Source: Pycnopodia helianthoides
Lineage: Eukaryota; Echinodermata; Asteroidea; Forcipulatida; Asteriidae
Length of the DNA stretch: 64,000 nt
Direction: 5' to 3'
Assembly (NCBI GenBank): GCA_032158295.1
Contig: CM063247.1
Span: 13,368,315-13,432,314, forward strand
The notes under the pieces were generated by a model that did no database searches, was not told where the DNA came from, and worked only from the letters and a program-made list of their open reading frames with translations. The position numbers were made by a program, and so were the translations under genes. Below, one piece after another: positions 46,401 to 57,700 of this stretch. Position 1 is the first letter of the stretch. Every line of letters starts with the position of its first letter.

Positions 46401-48036
46401 GACCTTGACCAAAATCACATCGATGTTGAAAAATTGCAAATTCCAGTCGTGTGAAAGCCATCCTTGAGTAAAATATAACCCATGACCCTGTTATGTTTCA
46501 CAGAAATCATGACCTCCTCCCCCCAAAATAGCAACCATGTTAAAATCACCACGATGTGAGTATGAAACGACTACTGTGCCACAACCACGAACCCTTGCTT
46601 GCTTGCTATGGCGATATCATTATTCTCTTGCATGCACAGAACGTCTCACTAGTAGAAAGGCAAAGTGTTTACTGAAATGAACAATTATGACCTTTACCCC
46701 CACCCTACCCCCTACAAAACAAGGGACGTTGGTAAATTTGTGTTTCAAGAAATCATGAGAAAGGTTAAATAATCACAATCGAATGAAGTGACAGACAACC
46801 GGCACCATGACCGAGGACCTTTGTTAACACAATTATAAACCATTTATCTTGTTTCCAAATAATGTATAGCCAGACACTCTAACGACATACATTCAGATTG
46901 GACAATCAAACAGTAGTTCCTTTGTATATACATTTTAAGAACAGTAATACACAACAAATAATTGCGTGATTGAAATCAAATTACGAACGAAACTTACAAT
47001 TTTGAGAATCCTTGACAGCCGAATGTGGTAGAATATCTCCATCTGTTTGCTCTCGTTCTTAACTGGCCTGACATATCGACTGTACTCAGTCAGCAGGTCT
47101 TGCACCAACTTCTCCTGATAGCCTGGATGATGAACCAGTTCATCACACACTGATAAGAAACAATCGGGTAGAGTTTTAATTATGCTAAAGCCCTGTTCTA
47201 ATATTGTTTCTCTTTTTTTCTCTTTTTTTTAAGAAAGAAAAAAACACAAACAAAAAACACATACTTAAAAACAGGCTATAGTAAAACATTACATCAATGT
47301 CAAATAATCTATACAATATATAAATAAATGTAAATTGTAAATTCAATGGTATTTTGCCTTTGGCAACCAAATTGAATGTTTTCAATAAACCATGAATAAT
47401 AATAATATAATAATAATAATAAAATTCTGAATCAGAACCATGCCAAAGAAACAAAATGTGTCAGTGAGACAGATAGGCCCTTTACAATAGTGTATGAAAC
47501 ACAAATATACATCACATTGAAATAAAAGAAAGTATTAGATTGTAATGTACTATAGTAAAGTACTAGTTTGTTTCTCCTATTGTTAAATCTCTCATTTAAT
47601 GGTATTGACCAGAAAATCACTGGTCAAACCAACTTCGCTCATTTGAATAAAAATTATGCAAAAACAAATCCCGTGTGCGCCTATATTATTCAAAAAGTAA
47701 AACATGTACATAACATGATTTCACACACCTGGAAATCAAACTGAATGTTTGAATTCTTAACTGTTTGAAAACAATACAGTGTCAACAGCAGAGGCAAAGT
47801 TGCTTTAATGTGCATGTATAAATGTGAATTGGCTTTGCATTTTCCGAAATTGACTGAGAATACATTTTAACACACAGCAATGTCCGAACCGGAACTGTAC
47901 ATTACTTATTTATGCCTATCTCCCATGAAAAGAACCAAGACAATATTATTAGCTTACCACAGCCCGGTAAGGCGGTGTACGTTACCAGCACAGCAACCAA
48001 CACAAGGAATCCATGTCGAGCACCACCGTCCGCCAT
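38426..48036 (-). CDS. nAChR subunit, divergent alpha-type (gene C), seven exons
   Basis: Exons in order on the minus strand are 47958-48036, 46998-47149, 43167-43211, 41832-41941, 40485-40696, 39452-39784 and 38426-39036. All junctions are GT-AG and in frame, giving 513 residues. It has a leader, WxPD loop A (MWIPDTVLYN), a 13-residue Cys loop (CSLVITYFPFDRQTC), GPWAYKS, vicinal cysteines in loop C (VYGCCPIPF), four membrane segments and a ~145-residue cytoplasmic loop with an acidic YMSDSDYGSDATD stretch. GEK before M2 indicates cation selectivity, but M2 has Gly2', Phe13' and Gln20' in place of the usual small polar residue, Val and Glu. It faces gene B in convergent orientation. It is the only gene of the cluster with no apparent frame lesion. 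Confidence 0.92.
39452..39784 (-). CDS. Gene C exon 6: loop C, M1 and M2
   Basis: 333 nt, starting TGDWSQMTPNGQW after a split Glu codon. It covers VYGCCPIPFSDITF, M1, GEKVGLNITVLLSLVFFLLL and PPTSDTVSLLG. The 6.3 kb duplication border cuts it at the start of M2. Confidence 0.93.
40485..40696 (-). CDS. Gene C exon 5: Cys loop and loop B
   Basis: 212 nt. Encodes SADVDKEPGTGVMMTNAVVS, the Cys loop and WAYKSTEVIMKTEH, ending in phase 1 before GTAAAG. This exon plus the next replaces the single 536 nt exon of A and B, so an intron was gained here or lost there. Confidence 0.92.
40899..41250. mobile_element. hAT-like MITE with a perfect 8 bp target-site duplication
   Basis: The ends are CAGCGGCGTAGCCAGG and, read inward from the right, CAGCGGAGTAGCAGGG. 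The element is flanked on both sides by GCAAGGAA (40891-40898 and 41251-41258). CAGNGG ends with an 8 bp duplication are the hallmark of hAT transposons. 352 bp, no coding capacity, in the intron between exons 4 and 5 of gene C. Confidence 0.85.
41832..41941 (-). CDS. Gene C exon 4: loop A region
   Basis: 110 nt. Begins KWTDDFLTWDPLDYDNITT and ends MWIPDTVLYN plus two bases, donor GTCAGT. Contains an NIT sequon. Confidence 0.9.
42632..43123. mobile_element. CAGAGGTGTTGG-ended element in gene C intron 3
   Basis: The left end CAGAGGTGTTGG and right end CCAACACCTCTG are a perfect 12 bp inverted repeat, hAT-like in form. The interior has many TGACCC/GGGTCA motifs and two CCGGATCCGG palindromes (42840-42849 and 42862-42871). 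No matching 8 bp flank is visible, so the insertion is old or the borders have changed. Confidence 0.6.
43167..43211 (-). CDS. Gene C exon 3: 45 nt
   Basis: Encodes DERNQILTTAIWLEQ between acceptor GTGTAG and donor GTATGG. The loop D Trp is present. Confidence 0.9.
44389..44539. mobile_element. Short inverted-repeat element (GGGC..ATTTCA family) in gene C intron 2
   Basis: The left end GGGCTCGATTTCACAAAG and the inward-read right end GGGCCGATTAAACAAAG are imperfect inverted repeats, followed by AAGATT on both sides. It is similar in style to the elements at 57013 and 59919. No TSD was identified. Confidence 0.5.
45240..45660. repeat. Dispersed repeat, copy 2 (partner at 8.8 kb), with a perfect palindrome
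   Basis: Contains the 16 bp perfect palindrome TGTCGGGATCCCGACA at 45317-45332 and block similarity to 8790-9060. It lies in the intron between exons 2 and 3 of gene C. Confidence 0.5.
46998..47149 (-). CDS. Gene C exon 2: N-terminal ligand-binding domain
   Basis: 152 nt, four codons longer than in A and B. Encodes CDELVHHPGYQEKLVQDLL, YSRYVRPVKNESKQ (one NES sequon) and ends SRILKI before GTAAGT. Confidence 0.88.
47958..48036 (-). CDS. Gene C exon 1: start and signal peptide
   Basis: CAAGATGG start context at 48036. Encodes MADGGARHGFLVLVAVLVTY, then TALPGC and a split codon, donor GTAAGC. Phase 1 as in the paralogues, but longer (79 nt). Confidence 0.85.
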
Positions 48037-51000
48037 CTTGTTCCCCTGTCAAATCGCAGGAGCGCCTGGGCATAAAAAACAATTTCAACACGAACGGGCA
48101 ATGCAAATTTAAAATTCAGCACATTTCTCAAAATGAATTCGTTGTGCGGTGTTCGTCTGCGTTTCGTTTGGCGTGAGCTGCACGGGGATACGAATAATGC
48201 TAATGCATGCAGAAAGCCACACGCTACAACCAACAGACGGTCACTTACGGTCGATCAATGCTTCGGACGAAAATTAGAACAGCCCGACTGACAGGCTGTG
48301 TTATAACTTCATGATGTACCTCCGCAATGTTTATAGATTTCTTAACTCCTTATTATTTTTGAGGAAAACACAGATCAATCTAGATTAATGGTTAATGCCT
48401 GGTCTTATGCACCAAACACTTAAGTGAGCCAGAACGATCGAAGAAATCAGTAACTTGAGGTTTTTCACTTAAATCGATGCACATGCAAGCTAATTGAAGT
48501 TGAGTCAATTTTCGCGAAAAAAAAGAAAAAAAATATATATATGCAAATACCTAACTTAAGTCAGAGTGAGAAACACATCGACAATTATACAAGTTTCTGC
48601 CATGGAGAATATATCGCATTTCCCCCTCGGATAGGGCCTACCACAGAAGGGGAAGGTATAAATGAGGGGGTGTTTTTGTGTGTGTGTGGGGGGGGGGGGC
48701 ACAACAACAACAACAACAACAAACAAATCAAAGCACATAGTTTTTACGAAGACATTATTGCAAGAACAGCAAACGGTGTGGGTGACTCAGGGTAGGCATA
48801 CCGTTCAAACCAGGGACCTATTAAAACAAGGACAACAGGGTCCCCGGATGGGGAAAGGTCCCCAGTTGGAAAGTGTGTACAAAACATAAGGGAGCTGTTG
48901 CCAAACAAGTACAAAAAAAGAGGGACAATACTGGAGGTCCCCGATTGCAGGTGTGTGAGCGTGTCTACCCGTTGCAACAGAGGATTTTAACAAAAAGGAT
49001 CCGAGTGTTTTGACAGAGCGAGGACGTCCTCGTGTACAAAACAAATGGGGACATGGCAAACAAAAAATATACACAAAATTAAGCCCAAACAATGGGGGAA
49101 CAGAGAGAAGTCCTCGATTTACGGGACTCTTGTGCTTGTGGGAAGGGGGGCTGTAATCGTAGAACTCTCACGTCTAAAGTATCACTTGGTTATTTTTCAA
49201 GTTGCGTCTGTTTCATAAGTAAGAAGTAACAACGTATATATTTTACAAACTAATTATCATAATAATTATAGGCTATTTTTCCAATGTTCATCTCAGCATT
49301 AAACATAAGATGAAAACAACATAGCGTTTATTCCCAGCGCTAAACCACGTCATTCAAGTCCCCCCCCCCCCAAAAAAAAAAACATTCGAACGGTTATGAT
49401 AAACACCGACTCATATTACCGCAATCGGCAAAATGGCCATCAATGTTCCATTAATTGATCGGCCACCGTCTGCCTTTCCATTTGATCGTCCGCGTAATGG
49501 GTTAGTCATGATGCACATTACGATTTCAGCGATAACAACCATCGATAGCCGAAGCTGTCATGGTGTACTCACCATAATGTGACGAGAAAGGTTAGCACCA
49601 CCCCCCCCCCCTCCCCGAACCACTCCGATATTATAATTAAGCACCTCGATTTGAACCGTTGAGGGGGTATCTTCTCTCCCAACTTCCCCACCTGATCCCT
49701 TTCGCGATAGTCAGGAAATGTACGTGATGGGATTGTGCCTTTGACGATGCAAGTAGGGAACTCGGCACACAGTCAGTATATGTCACGAAAGAGATGGCTA
49801 CCGGGGCCATCCCACATTTTTCATTTGAAAACAAATAAAGGTAGAGAACAGAGCATCGGCGGATGTTTTGAATTTCTAAAAATTGCTTATTATTCTACCT
49901 TAAGGCCACGTTTTCACCAAAAATTATCTGCAATGGCCCTGTAGCCAAATGTCTTTCTCATGACATACTCTGACTGTGTGCCAAATTTCATGCTCGTATC
50001 ATCAAAGGCACAATTCCCACAAATAACTTTTTTCCCCCTATCTACCTCACAAATGGCCATGACGATTTTATTAGTCACTAATTAGTTCTGAACGAAAAGA
50101 CCATTCCCAAGGAAGCAACACGACTACATTAAATCACTTGCTTTACCTTTTCGATATTTAATAAAATCAAATATAAAATTTAATTGACACCATTTTTTGG
50201 TTGCCTTACGATATATTAGACATTTCTTACATTTCGTCCTACAAAAGATAACACGGCTCCAATGGAACCGTGATTTAGGTTCCTCCCGAAGACGACTTTA
50301 GTACACTTTCTCAACTTCAGTTCTGGTCAAGAACCATCACTATTTATGCTAAGCTTAAAAACCACCATCATTATTTCAGATCATATTTGTTTAATTGTTT
50401 TTATGTTGTTTGTTATTATCATTTTATTTATTGGTTTATTTTCAAATATTATTATTGTTAATATTATTATTATTTTCTGATAAATGAAATGCCATGTAAG
50501 AAAAATGATCTAGGTGGGTTTGATGCAATGCCGCCGATTGAAATAATCTATCTAGGCTACAGTCATGATTGTTCACGTGAGTAATGGTGGTTGAAAACAC
50601 CCAACGGGAAATGTTATTCTCTTGATATTACCACATAGCCAGAAAATAAGCATGATAATATAATGGATGCAGTAACTGAATCAGACAACTAATTTGGTTT
50701 TACCAAACACCGGCTGCTATAGAATGCGGGGTCAAGAGTCCGAGTCCAACCCCAGGAGGGTAGAAGGATGCCTGTGGTCGGTCCTTCCACCCCCCCCCCC
50801 CACCCCAGCACGAGTCGGGAAGGCACTGAGTAAACATTGTTTACTCCGCAACTCTTCTCCATAATCTTATCCTGTTTAAGTTTGCATTACATAAAAGTAG
50901 TCATAATGATACAGTATACAATTGTTATACTTCTGTCTTGAATTCTTAGTAATATTTTCCTCATCTGAAGGACTCCAATTTCATCGAAACGATGATAATC

Positions 51001-53417
51001 TCGATCCTTTGCTGCACAGAAAGTTGTACGACGCGCGCGCGCGTGTGAGAGGAGAGTGGTACATGGATGCTTGTTGCCCGCTCATGTGATCGTTCTGCGC
51101 CAATGAAAAGACAGCATTTAAGACAGAGGTACAACAATATAAAATGAAGCATACCATTTTATCTTCATAAATGTTGAGAATTCTCACGAGCAAAAGTAGT
51201 GATTAAGGCAAAAAGCTTTCGCAGCCCAGCACGTGCGACTGCTTTCTTAGCACGCTATAAGGCAAAAAACGTGGATTTACAACGATTCCTGCTCGTCATT
51301 TAGAATCCCTCAAACATCCTTCAGCAGTTTCTTTCACACAGGTTTGTCTACAAACTGTTATTTTTAAAGTCAATCGTTGCAAACAAAAGCAACGAAAACA
51401 AAACCAGATAAACACATTTAATCGGAGAAGAGTGTGAAATTTAATTAATAGAGGGCGGCAGTGCATTTTACAGTTTACCCTACATTAACAATAACATTGT
51501 GTGCTCGTATAAAGAAACATAAAACAACCTTCCACGTGAGCCAGAATGAACACGCCCTTGGGAGACCTTTGTAAATGATACGTATGTCAAGTACAACGGA
51601 AACAATAATAGCGGCGTCATTAAGTGTTGACCACGCAAGTGTTGCAGGATACTCTGCCCCCCCCCCCCACCCCCGTCGAGTTTGTCCCGTACCGAATGGC
51701 ATAGTATGTTATAGCGCCCTCGAACGAGAGGTTAATTGTCATACTTTAATTCTTAACCCTTACAGTGCCAGCCTCGTTTTGGTAATTCTGTATCCATTTA
51801 AAAAAATATATATATTTTTTTTTATGTCGAGTAGTATAGTAGAACGTAAGGGAACGTTGGCGGCCTGTGGATGGAGATTCAGTATGACGTTTCAGAACGT
51901 TGGCGGCGCTCGAAGGGTTCCGTGCCGGTCGTGTTTTAGACTGGTCCCCTGTCCTTATCCGCAAGAATAAGGACAGGCACCGGTCTATTAATCAAAAAAT
52001 TTGGTCACCGCTAGACTGGTCCCCTGTCCTTATCGAAGTGTGACGTCAGATGTTCGGGCTAGTCGTGTTTTGGCATTTCTTTATCCAGAGGGCAATTTAA
52101 AAAAAAAAAATTCGTTTCAGACTGTTAGCGGCACTCGACGACAAGAAAATTCACAACTCACCTTTGCATTGTTTTAATAGTTTACCTTGGAACTCCGGTA
52201 AAAACCCGATTTTTTTTAAGCAAAAGACAAGGATTTTTGTCGACGTCATCCACTTTTTCTTCAAAGTATAACGCATGACTTTGCGTTCGGCTGTGTGTAT
52301 ACGTATATCAGCCGGCTAACTTTTATACTATATTTGGAAATAAAATTGACTTGTATCTAAGGGGATGAGACTGTTCATTTGATAGGGGGTGATGAGCGAT
52401 GTTTACGCACATGGTGCATGCACTTGTTAAATTATAAAACCAGCGGGATTTGATTAGTTAACTTGTTTTTCAGAAGAGAACAATGATGTCCCTTGAAGAG
52501 AATGGAATATACGATGAAAGAGTGGCCATAGTTTTTGTCTGGAGGTAAGGAGAATTTAGAAGTTGATCAATACTACCCATCCGATAACTAATGCATCTTA
52601 TGTGCAACTGAGAAGTAGGGTACACTGTATTTGTGAAGGGGTAATGAGAAATTAAAAGTTGATGAACTGAATTGTATTATGAAAAGGTAGTATGATTCAA
52701 AGTCGGACCAAACTTCAAAACTGCACTTTGGGGTTCATTATTGGAGCTTACATTTTGTTTATAAGTCAGGAATATATTTTCTTCAATCGAGATTTTTGTA
52801 ATAACGTGTATCATGCATTATCGGTCTTTCCAATGAAACCACCTTTGTTTTCGTCGGGAGTTTTTTTTCCCTTCCTATTATTATTACACTTCTGTCCGAA
52901 AACTCTCGTAGCATTTACACGTGAAATTTGGTATTGTTCGATCTCAGAAACTACATTCGTAAAAAGACACAAACAATACATCAATTGAAAGCATGTGCTC
53001 TATAACTTAGATCCATCAGCAGTTCAGTCGAGGTTTTGTTGTTTTTTTGTTTTTTTTAAATTACTACTCATATTCTTGTCTAAGATTTTGATATTTTCAA
53101 TCTGTAACAGTAAAGTTGTCATTCCTGTGTGAAAGCGAAGCAGTTTGTGTCAGTGTTGAAATTTTACCGAGTCTACATGAACCCGATCCGGATAAGTTTC
53201 GACACGGATTGAAAGTCCATAGTGTGAAAAGGCCTATAGTGTGTAGTATAAATTACAGCTCTCCAGTGCTCTTTATCAAGCAAGTTTTTATGGTCATTAA
53301 CTTGTGGAAACACCCAGCCTTTAAACTCTGATGCGGTAAAATCAGGGGAGGTGGCAACTTGATGATAGAATGCAATATTTTGATCTGTTTTATAGGGAAT
53401 AATAGTATTTTTGAACA
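48037..53417. other. Intergenic region upstream of gene C
   Basis: No recognisable gene. It should hold the gene C promoter next to 48036. It contains G and C homopolymers (for example near 48689, 49360 and 51656), an (AAC)n run near 48703, a short GCGC tract near 51033 and a dispersed repeat near 51935-52070. The short open frames have no domain I know. Confidence 0.5.
51935..52070. repeat. Dispersed repeat with CCTGTCCTTAT hairpin, copy 1
   Basis: Carries CCTGTCCTTAT, eight bases, ATAAGGACAGG, an 11 bp stem. The order AGACTGGTCCCCTGTC, CCGGTCTATTAATCAAA, GTCACCGCTAGACTGGTCC, CGAAGTGTGAC is shared with 56378-56600. Confidence 0.6.
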
Positions 53418-53782
53418 TTAAAGGTATTATACGGGATTGGTAAGGATAACAATAATATCACTGTTTAATTTTACTCTGAAAGCTGACTGGTTATGAAGAC
53501 TTTTTCTGTGAATAATTTTTTTTCTGAAATGAAGTCATACTCTACAAAAACTGCAGCTGAAAACCTAAAAATTCGCAAGAGCTGATTTCAGATGTTACAA
53601 CCAAAATGGGTGTAGGCTACTCTCTGAAAGGTATGCAAGTTTTTTCACTGTTTTCTCCTGACTCACACAACGGATTTAGCCCGAATTTTCACAGATTTTT
53701 ATTTCATGATTGTATATTATACGGTTGATCACACAAAACATGATCCCTGTATGCGGCTATTTTGTCAGCTATACCAATCCTG
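53418..53782. mobile_element. Foldback-type element, AAAGGTATTATACGGGATTGG family
   Basis: Begins TTAAAGGTATTATACGGGAT and ends with the inverse of a GGATTGGTATAGCTGACAAAA stretch, so two head regions face each other. Related sequence occurs at 26395-26810, about 58349 and about 60490. Confidence 0.5.
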
Positions 53783-54273
53783 AAAACAGCATTTTAAAGT
53801 AGAAAAAGCGTATTTTGTTCATTTTGAGATAATGTGGATCTTATTTTTGCTTTAAAAATGTTGATTCTTTTGATGAGTAAGACAAGTAACTGTTATGCAG
53901 TATAATTGGAACTTGAAATTAAAGGACCAATATACCTTATGCATTGACGTCATAGAGGTAAAATGATGACGAAACAATGGAAAACGCACATGTATGCCTG
54001 CGTGACGCAGTGGATGGGCAAATGAGCAACCTTCCTTTGACCTCTAGTTGAGGGCGCTCTACTAAAATTACGTAATTTGCATAAGGTCTATTACTCTGTT
54101 CAATATTTGTTATTATTTATTTTGAAGTTTTTAATGGGCTGGGAGGTTGCTGTGCAGTCAGATCAGCCCGTGGGCTGGGCTGGTTGGGATGAGGTCATCA
54201 TGCTGTGGTAATGGGTGGTGGTTGTGAGGCATGGGATGATAAAGCTGGGTAGAGGAGTTGGGGTGATGGGTAG

Positions 54274-55324
54274 CAGGGGCGGATCCAGGATTTTTTAAAC
54301 GGGGGGGGGGGCAGAATGGTGCAACCAGGAATTATATTAGAGGGTAACACAAAAAGTGGGGTCCAGGGGCCGGCCTTACGGCCCCTGGTGGGGTACAGGG
54401 GCCGTAAGCCCCCTGAAGGCTCTGAGCCTTTGGCGTTCTGTGGGGTTAAAAATCAAGCCTCCGTGTGCATAAAACAGAGAAGTAGACACACTTTTATAGG
54501 AAATCAGATCAAGTTTACTGGAAAAATTTCTGTAACATCGATAGTGAGGTCCAGGGGTAAGGCTCCGCTGGGGGTCCAGGGGGCGAAGCCCCCGGAAGCT
54601 CTGAGCTTTTGGGGCTTTTTGAGGGGTGAAAAATCAAGCCTCTATATGCCTAAAACAGAGACATATACACACTCTTATTGGAAATCAGATCCATCTTCTA
54701 AGTTTACTGGAAACATTTCTGTAACATCGATAGTGGGGTCCAGGGGTGAGGCTCCACTGGGAGTCCAGGGGCCGAAGCCCCCGGAAGCTCTGAGCTTTTG
54801 GCATTTTGAGGGGTAACAAATCAAGCTTCTGTGTGGGGTGCCTGAAACCGAGAAATAGACACACTTTGCACTTCTGATCCATACCAGTCCTCTAACTTTA
54901 CCCAAAGAAAATTTAAATCCCCAAAATCTCGCGTTTGGATCTGGTTGCTGTAATATTTGGTTTCATGCATATTCATTCAAACAATATAGTTCAAGCTTAA
55001 TGTAGTCTTTACACTTGAATGCCAGAACGACATAAAATATTTTTTTCCCGGACAAATTGGTACGTCAGGTTTCAAACGCTTATGTTATCGTGCAAATACA
55101 AGCAATATTACAAATGACATAATCTTGAAAGATTCATTTTGGCAGAAAGAAACAATTGTTGATAGGCATAGGATGAAAAAGAAATCCATCCTGCCACTGG
55201 GGAGAAAGACACCACACACACTTGTGGCTAAGTTTTAAGAGGGCAGATAGTTTTTTGTTTTTGTTTTTTACCCGGGGGGGGGCACGGTCCCCCTGCCCGC
55301 CCCCCCCCCTCCGATCCGCGCCTG
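54274..55324. mobile_element. 1.05 kb element with CAGGGGCGGATC-like ends
   Basis: The left end is CAGGGGCGGATCCAGG and the inward-read right end CAGGCGCGGATCGGAGG. Such CAGNGGCGGATC ends suggest a hAT-type element, but the 8 bp flanks do not match. The interior holds three tandem ~188 bp units and G/C homopolymers. Confidence 0.55.
54361..54900. repeat. Three tandem 188-189 bp units
   Basis: Units start at 54361, 54549 and 54738 with GTCCAGGGG. Each includes a GC hairpin such as GGGGGCGAAGCCCCC, then CCGGAAGCTCTGAGC, AAATCAAGC and GGAAATCAGATC. The period near 189 keeps a 167-codon frame open by chance; I do not call a gene. Confidence 0.85.
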
Positions 55325-56377
55325 TTATAGTCAGTTGGAGAATGGTATGAGATTGTTGCATTTTGAGGGTAGATGTATGGACTAGTCAAAACGCTGGTAT
55401 ATGGCTGGCTGGACAAGAGCATGATCAAGATGGGTAGAGAACCAGGGCCCGGGCTGGGAGGAAGCTTGATGGTTACATTTGAGGGTTGGGGAGATGGACT
55501 AGTAGCCACTAGGTTTGGGTGTGGCTGGTTGGACATGGGCAATATCAAGCTGGGTAGAGGACTCTGCCTACAAAAACAAATTATTTTGGGAAATGAAATG
55601 TAGTTTATTTTCTTTGCAATTTAATTTTTCTGTGAACTTCTATATTTAAGAGATTTCAAAAAAAATCATAATTTATTTTAAAATCAATCATCGGGTCATC
55701 TCCTAAAAAGTGTTGACGCGCTTTTAATTCAGCCCATAGTTTCAGAAAATCAAATTTCAATTTAGCGCCCCCTGCTGTCCGTCTAAAGTTACTATTTCTG
55801 AGCCCCCCCCCCCCCCCCCAACACACACACACACACACACACACGTAAACGTAAACAGCGGTGCCCTTGCTAGCTAGCTGTAGTTTGTTTGTCTGTCGTC
55901 GTCTGCGGGTAATCGGGAGAATGGGTTGAAACCCTCTTTTTGGCTGTACATCTTCGGTGACCCCTTCGGGATAGGTAAGAATTTAGGCGGTTTTATTGCA
56001 CCAAAATTTCCGGACATTACAGTTATCGATAGTCCGCTGCCAGTGCCACTCCATGCAGACAGTGCATTCCTCTATCTACATGATCTAATGTAGTAACCAT
56101 GTGCAGTGGCACTAGGCCTACTTCTGTCAATCATTATTGAGTAATATGGCACACATAATAATTCTAGCCCGGAAAAATGTCCATAGACTGCCACTTTTTC
56201 ATGATTCATTGATGGAATGATGCAACGAACAATTCCAACAAAAAAACAATAATCACTTGAGTAAATAAGATACTTGTACTATTTTTTTTTCATAAAGAAT
56301 GATCAATAGGCAGTTGAGTTGGATACGTAAATTTTATCCCTCTGGCCCTCTAGTGATTTGTACCTGCGCTGCATGCG

Positions 56378-56600
56378 GCATAGACTGGTCCGCTGTCTTT
56401 ATCCGCAACCGGTCTATTAATCAAAGAGATTGTCACCGCTAGACTGGTCCCCTGTCCGACTGGTCACCTATCCGCACTACCGCAATGGGATGCGAGGTCA
56501 GATGTGCGTTTGTCAGGATTCCTCCAAACGTTGTAGCCGGTCCCTGGGTAAAACACAAGCCTCGAAGTGTGACTTCAGATGTTCAGGCTAAATGCAGCAG
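56378..56600. repeat. Dispersed repeat related to 51935-52070, copy 2
   Basis: Same ordered blocks with internal insertions. The right arm of the hairpin is lost here. Class unknown. Confidence 0.6.
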
Positions 56601-57012
56601 TGCCATTATCCTATTACTACAAATAAAATGTTTGACAACTTCCTGAATGAGCTTTGGGATAGCCTTGATCTAGGCAATGGAGTTTTGTCTTTATTTATTT
56701 ACTTTTTCTTTGCGCCGCGCTTTACCCGCCCGAGCTAGCTACATACAATTTAGGCATAAAAACTATGATTATTCTTTGTGTACGGTAAATAGGTTACGGT
56801 GGGTTTTACGGCGTCTTTTTCAGAGTGAAAACTGCATCTGCCTAGAGCAATTAGGCTTGCTTTGGGACTAAGAGTAATGGGTTCAAGACTTGATCAAATT
56901 TATAACTTTATCTTAATCTTTATTAGTTTGGTCCTTGCTCTATGGTTGTACTTTTTGTATTTTGCTTGTTGTTAACTGAAATTTTCTGTAAGCACTTTGA
57001 GGCATTGCATCT

Positions 57013-57125
57013 GGGCCCAATTTCATAGCGCTGCTTATTAGTAAGCAAATTTTCGTGCTAACTGTAGCAGAAAAAATTTGCTTTGAAAGCATAAGCATAT
57101 TTCACAGGTTAGCAAGAAAATAAGG
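57013..57125. mobile_element. One-ended copy of the GGGCCCAATTTCATAG element
   Basis: GGGCCCAATTTCATAGCGCTGCTTA matches the left end of the element at 59919-60109. The right inverted end is not recognisable. Confidence 0.5.
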
Positions 57126-57285
57126 CGGTCATCTTGCGCGTTCACCATGTATTTGCATTGTTACGTGAGGTATAAATGCGAACAGACGTATGAAGCCCAA
57201 TTCCTCGCTTTTTTCTATGGCACAACCATGCACGTTTATTACTTGGTTGGGTTCTTCCATGGTGAAAGGGGGGGAAGGTTCGTCA

Positions 57286-57428
57286 CTCTAACCCTAACCC
57301 TACCCCTACACCTAACCCTTCCCCTAGCCCTACCCCTCACCCTACCCCTCACCCTACCCCCTAACCCTACCCCAACCCCTACCCCTACCCCTACCCCTCC
57401 CCTACCCCTAACCCTAACCCTACCCCTA
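57286..57428. repeat. Telomere-like CCCTAA/CCCCTA repeat tract
   Basis: About 140 bp of CTAACCC, TACCCCT and similar units on the plus strand, with TTAGGG-type sequence on the other. Degenerate, and internal to a repeat element rather than at a chromosome end. The G-rich strand could form G-quadruplexes. Confidence 0.8.
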
Positions 57429-57700
57429 GAAATATTTCTGTCTGAAATCCCATATTTGATGAGAAATAAATCAAACTAATTTCCGATTAGAGTTTATTGC
57501 TCATGAGCATTTTATTCATGCATTGTATAACACATGCAAATTTGTAAACGGTTTTGCACTATTTTCTCGTGACCCAGATGGCCGATCGATCTCAAACTTC
57601 TACAGGTTTGTCAGTTTATGTATATGGTGGATTACATCAAGTGATTAAACTGCCAGCAACTGTTTTGTTAGCAAAAACCAATTCTGTAACGTTTCTTTAA
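57428..57700 (-). mobile_element. Truncated reverse copy of the TTAA-flanked element of 24844-25234
   Basis: From GAAATATTTCTGTCTGAAAT through CAAACTTCTACAGGTTTGTC to the terminal GTAACGTTTCTTTAA it follows the reverse complement of the full element. The expected distal part is replaced by the telomere-like tract. Confidence 0.7.

Noticed and set aside
54316..54816. A 166-codon frame with an internal repeat (VQG..PPEALSFW)
   Set aside because: The repeat period is close to 189, a multiple of three, so the frame stays open across tandem units by chance. The composition follows GC hairpins and no family is recognised.
57147..57479. A frame with a Thr-Leu-Pro repeat
   Set aside because: It reads through the telomere-like repeat tract and transposon remnants.
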